Source of the DNA: Branchiostoma belcheri
Lineage: Eukaryota > Chordata > Leptocardii > Amphioxiformes > Branchiostomatidae
DNA: 64,000 nucleotides
NCBI RefSeq assembly: GCF_001625305.1
Contig: NW_017802491.1
Coordinates: 1,806,812 to 1,870,811, forward strand
Direction: 5' to 3'
The position numbers and the translations under genes were made by a program. Positions 63,999 through 64,000 of this stretch are shown here, piece after piece (positions within the stretch are counted from its first letter, which is position 1; each line of letters opens with the position of its first letter). The notes beneath the pieces were generated by a model. The model saw nothing but the letters and a program-made list of their open reading frames with translations. It was not told where the DNA came from and did no database searches.

Positions 63999-64000
63999 GT

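Noticed and set aside
62131..62174. 14-codon frame after an acceptor as a second alternative last exon
   Set aside because: Too short to separate from chance; no composition bias and no poly(A) signal close by.

Overview
The window looks like the inside of one very large, intron-rich invertebrate animal gene read on the + strand. It encodes a titin/connectin-like modular protein. A lancelet (Branchiostoma) is my best guess for the organism. The support is AT-rich introns rich in ACATGTA-type palindromes, GC-rich single-domain exons and a titin-like layout in a non-vertebrate genome. This is recognition by eye, not a database match. I see no bacterial genes, viral genes, tRNA, rRNA or CRISPR. 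Neither the true start codon nor the true end of the longest transcript is in view.

Layout. (1) 1335-7949: four I-set immunoglobulin (Ig) domains, one missing its 5' half, mixed with one early fibronectin type III (FN3) domain, a Pro/Ala/Lys-rich exon and a Ser/Arg-rich exon. (2) 8575-28259: 32 consecutive FN3 exons, nearly all one domain per exon with phase-1 introns on both sides. The middle part shows a three-domain A-B-C super-repeat. (3) 29439-47160: a PEVK-type region (Pro/Glu/Val/Lys-rich) of short exons of about 17-42 residues plus giant exons of 1.2 and 5.6 kb. The 5.6-kb exon carries dozens of 26-residue repeats and appears twice, either side of a 20-N gap. (4) 47345-48408: two FN3 domains. 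(5) 48721-52039: a 398-residue Glu/Lys/Arg/Gln exon predicted to be a coiled coil or single alpha helix, five homologous exons of about 31 residues, and three acidic linker exons. (6) 52387-55699: seven FN3 domains, two with RGD in the F-G loop. (7) 56138-57137: a possible alternative last exon with a very basic tail, a stop codon and a poly(A) signal. (8) 59036-63998: five more FN3 domains, the last ending at the final base before a donor GT at the window edge.

In total I count 47 FN3 and 4 Ig domains. Every proposed junction keeps phase: 1-1 almost throughout, a 2-2-2 run at 4840-5939, one phase-0 junction inside an Ig domain and one phase-2 junction inside an FN3 domain. The parts suggest a long elastic or spacer protein: folded FN3/Ig beads, a disordered PEVK spring and a charged helix. 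No kinase, signal peptide or transmembrane segment is visible, so a sarcomeric or cytoskeletal role is inference. The tenascin-like FN3 sequences and RGD loops leave an extracellular role open.

Main caveat: the duplication 31476-37415 / 37436-43007 meets exactly at the N gap, and the first copy ends in a run of homopolymer frameshifts. I read it as two unmerged haplotype contigs, so the real gene probably has one such giant exon.
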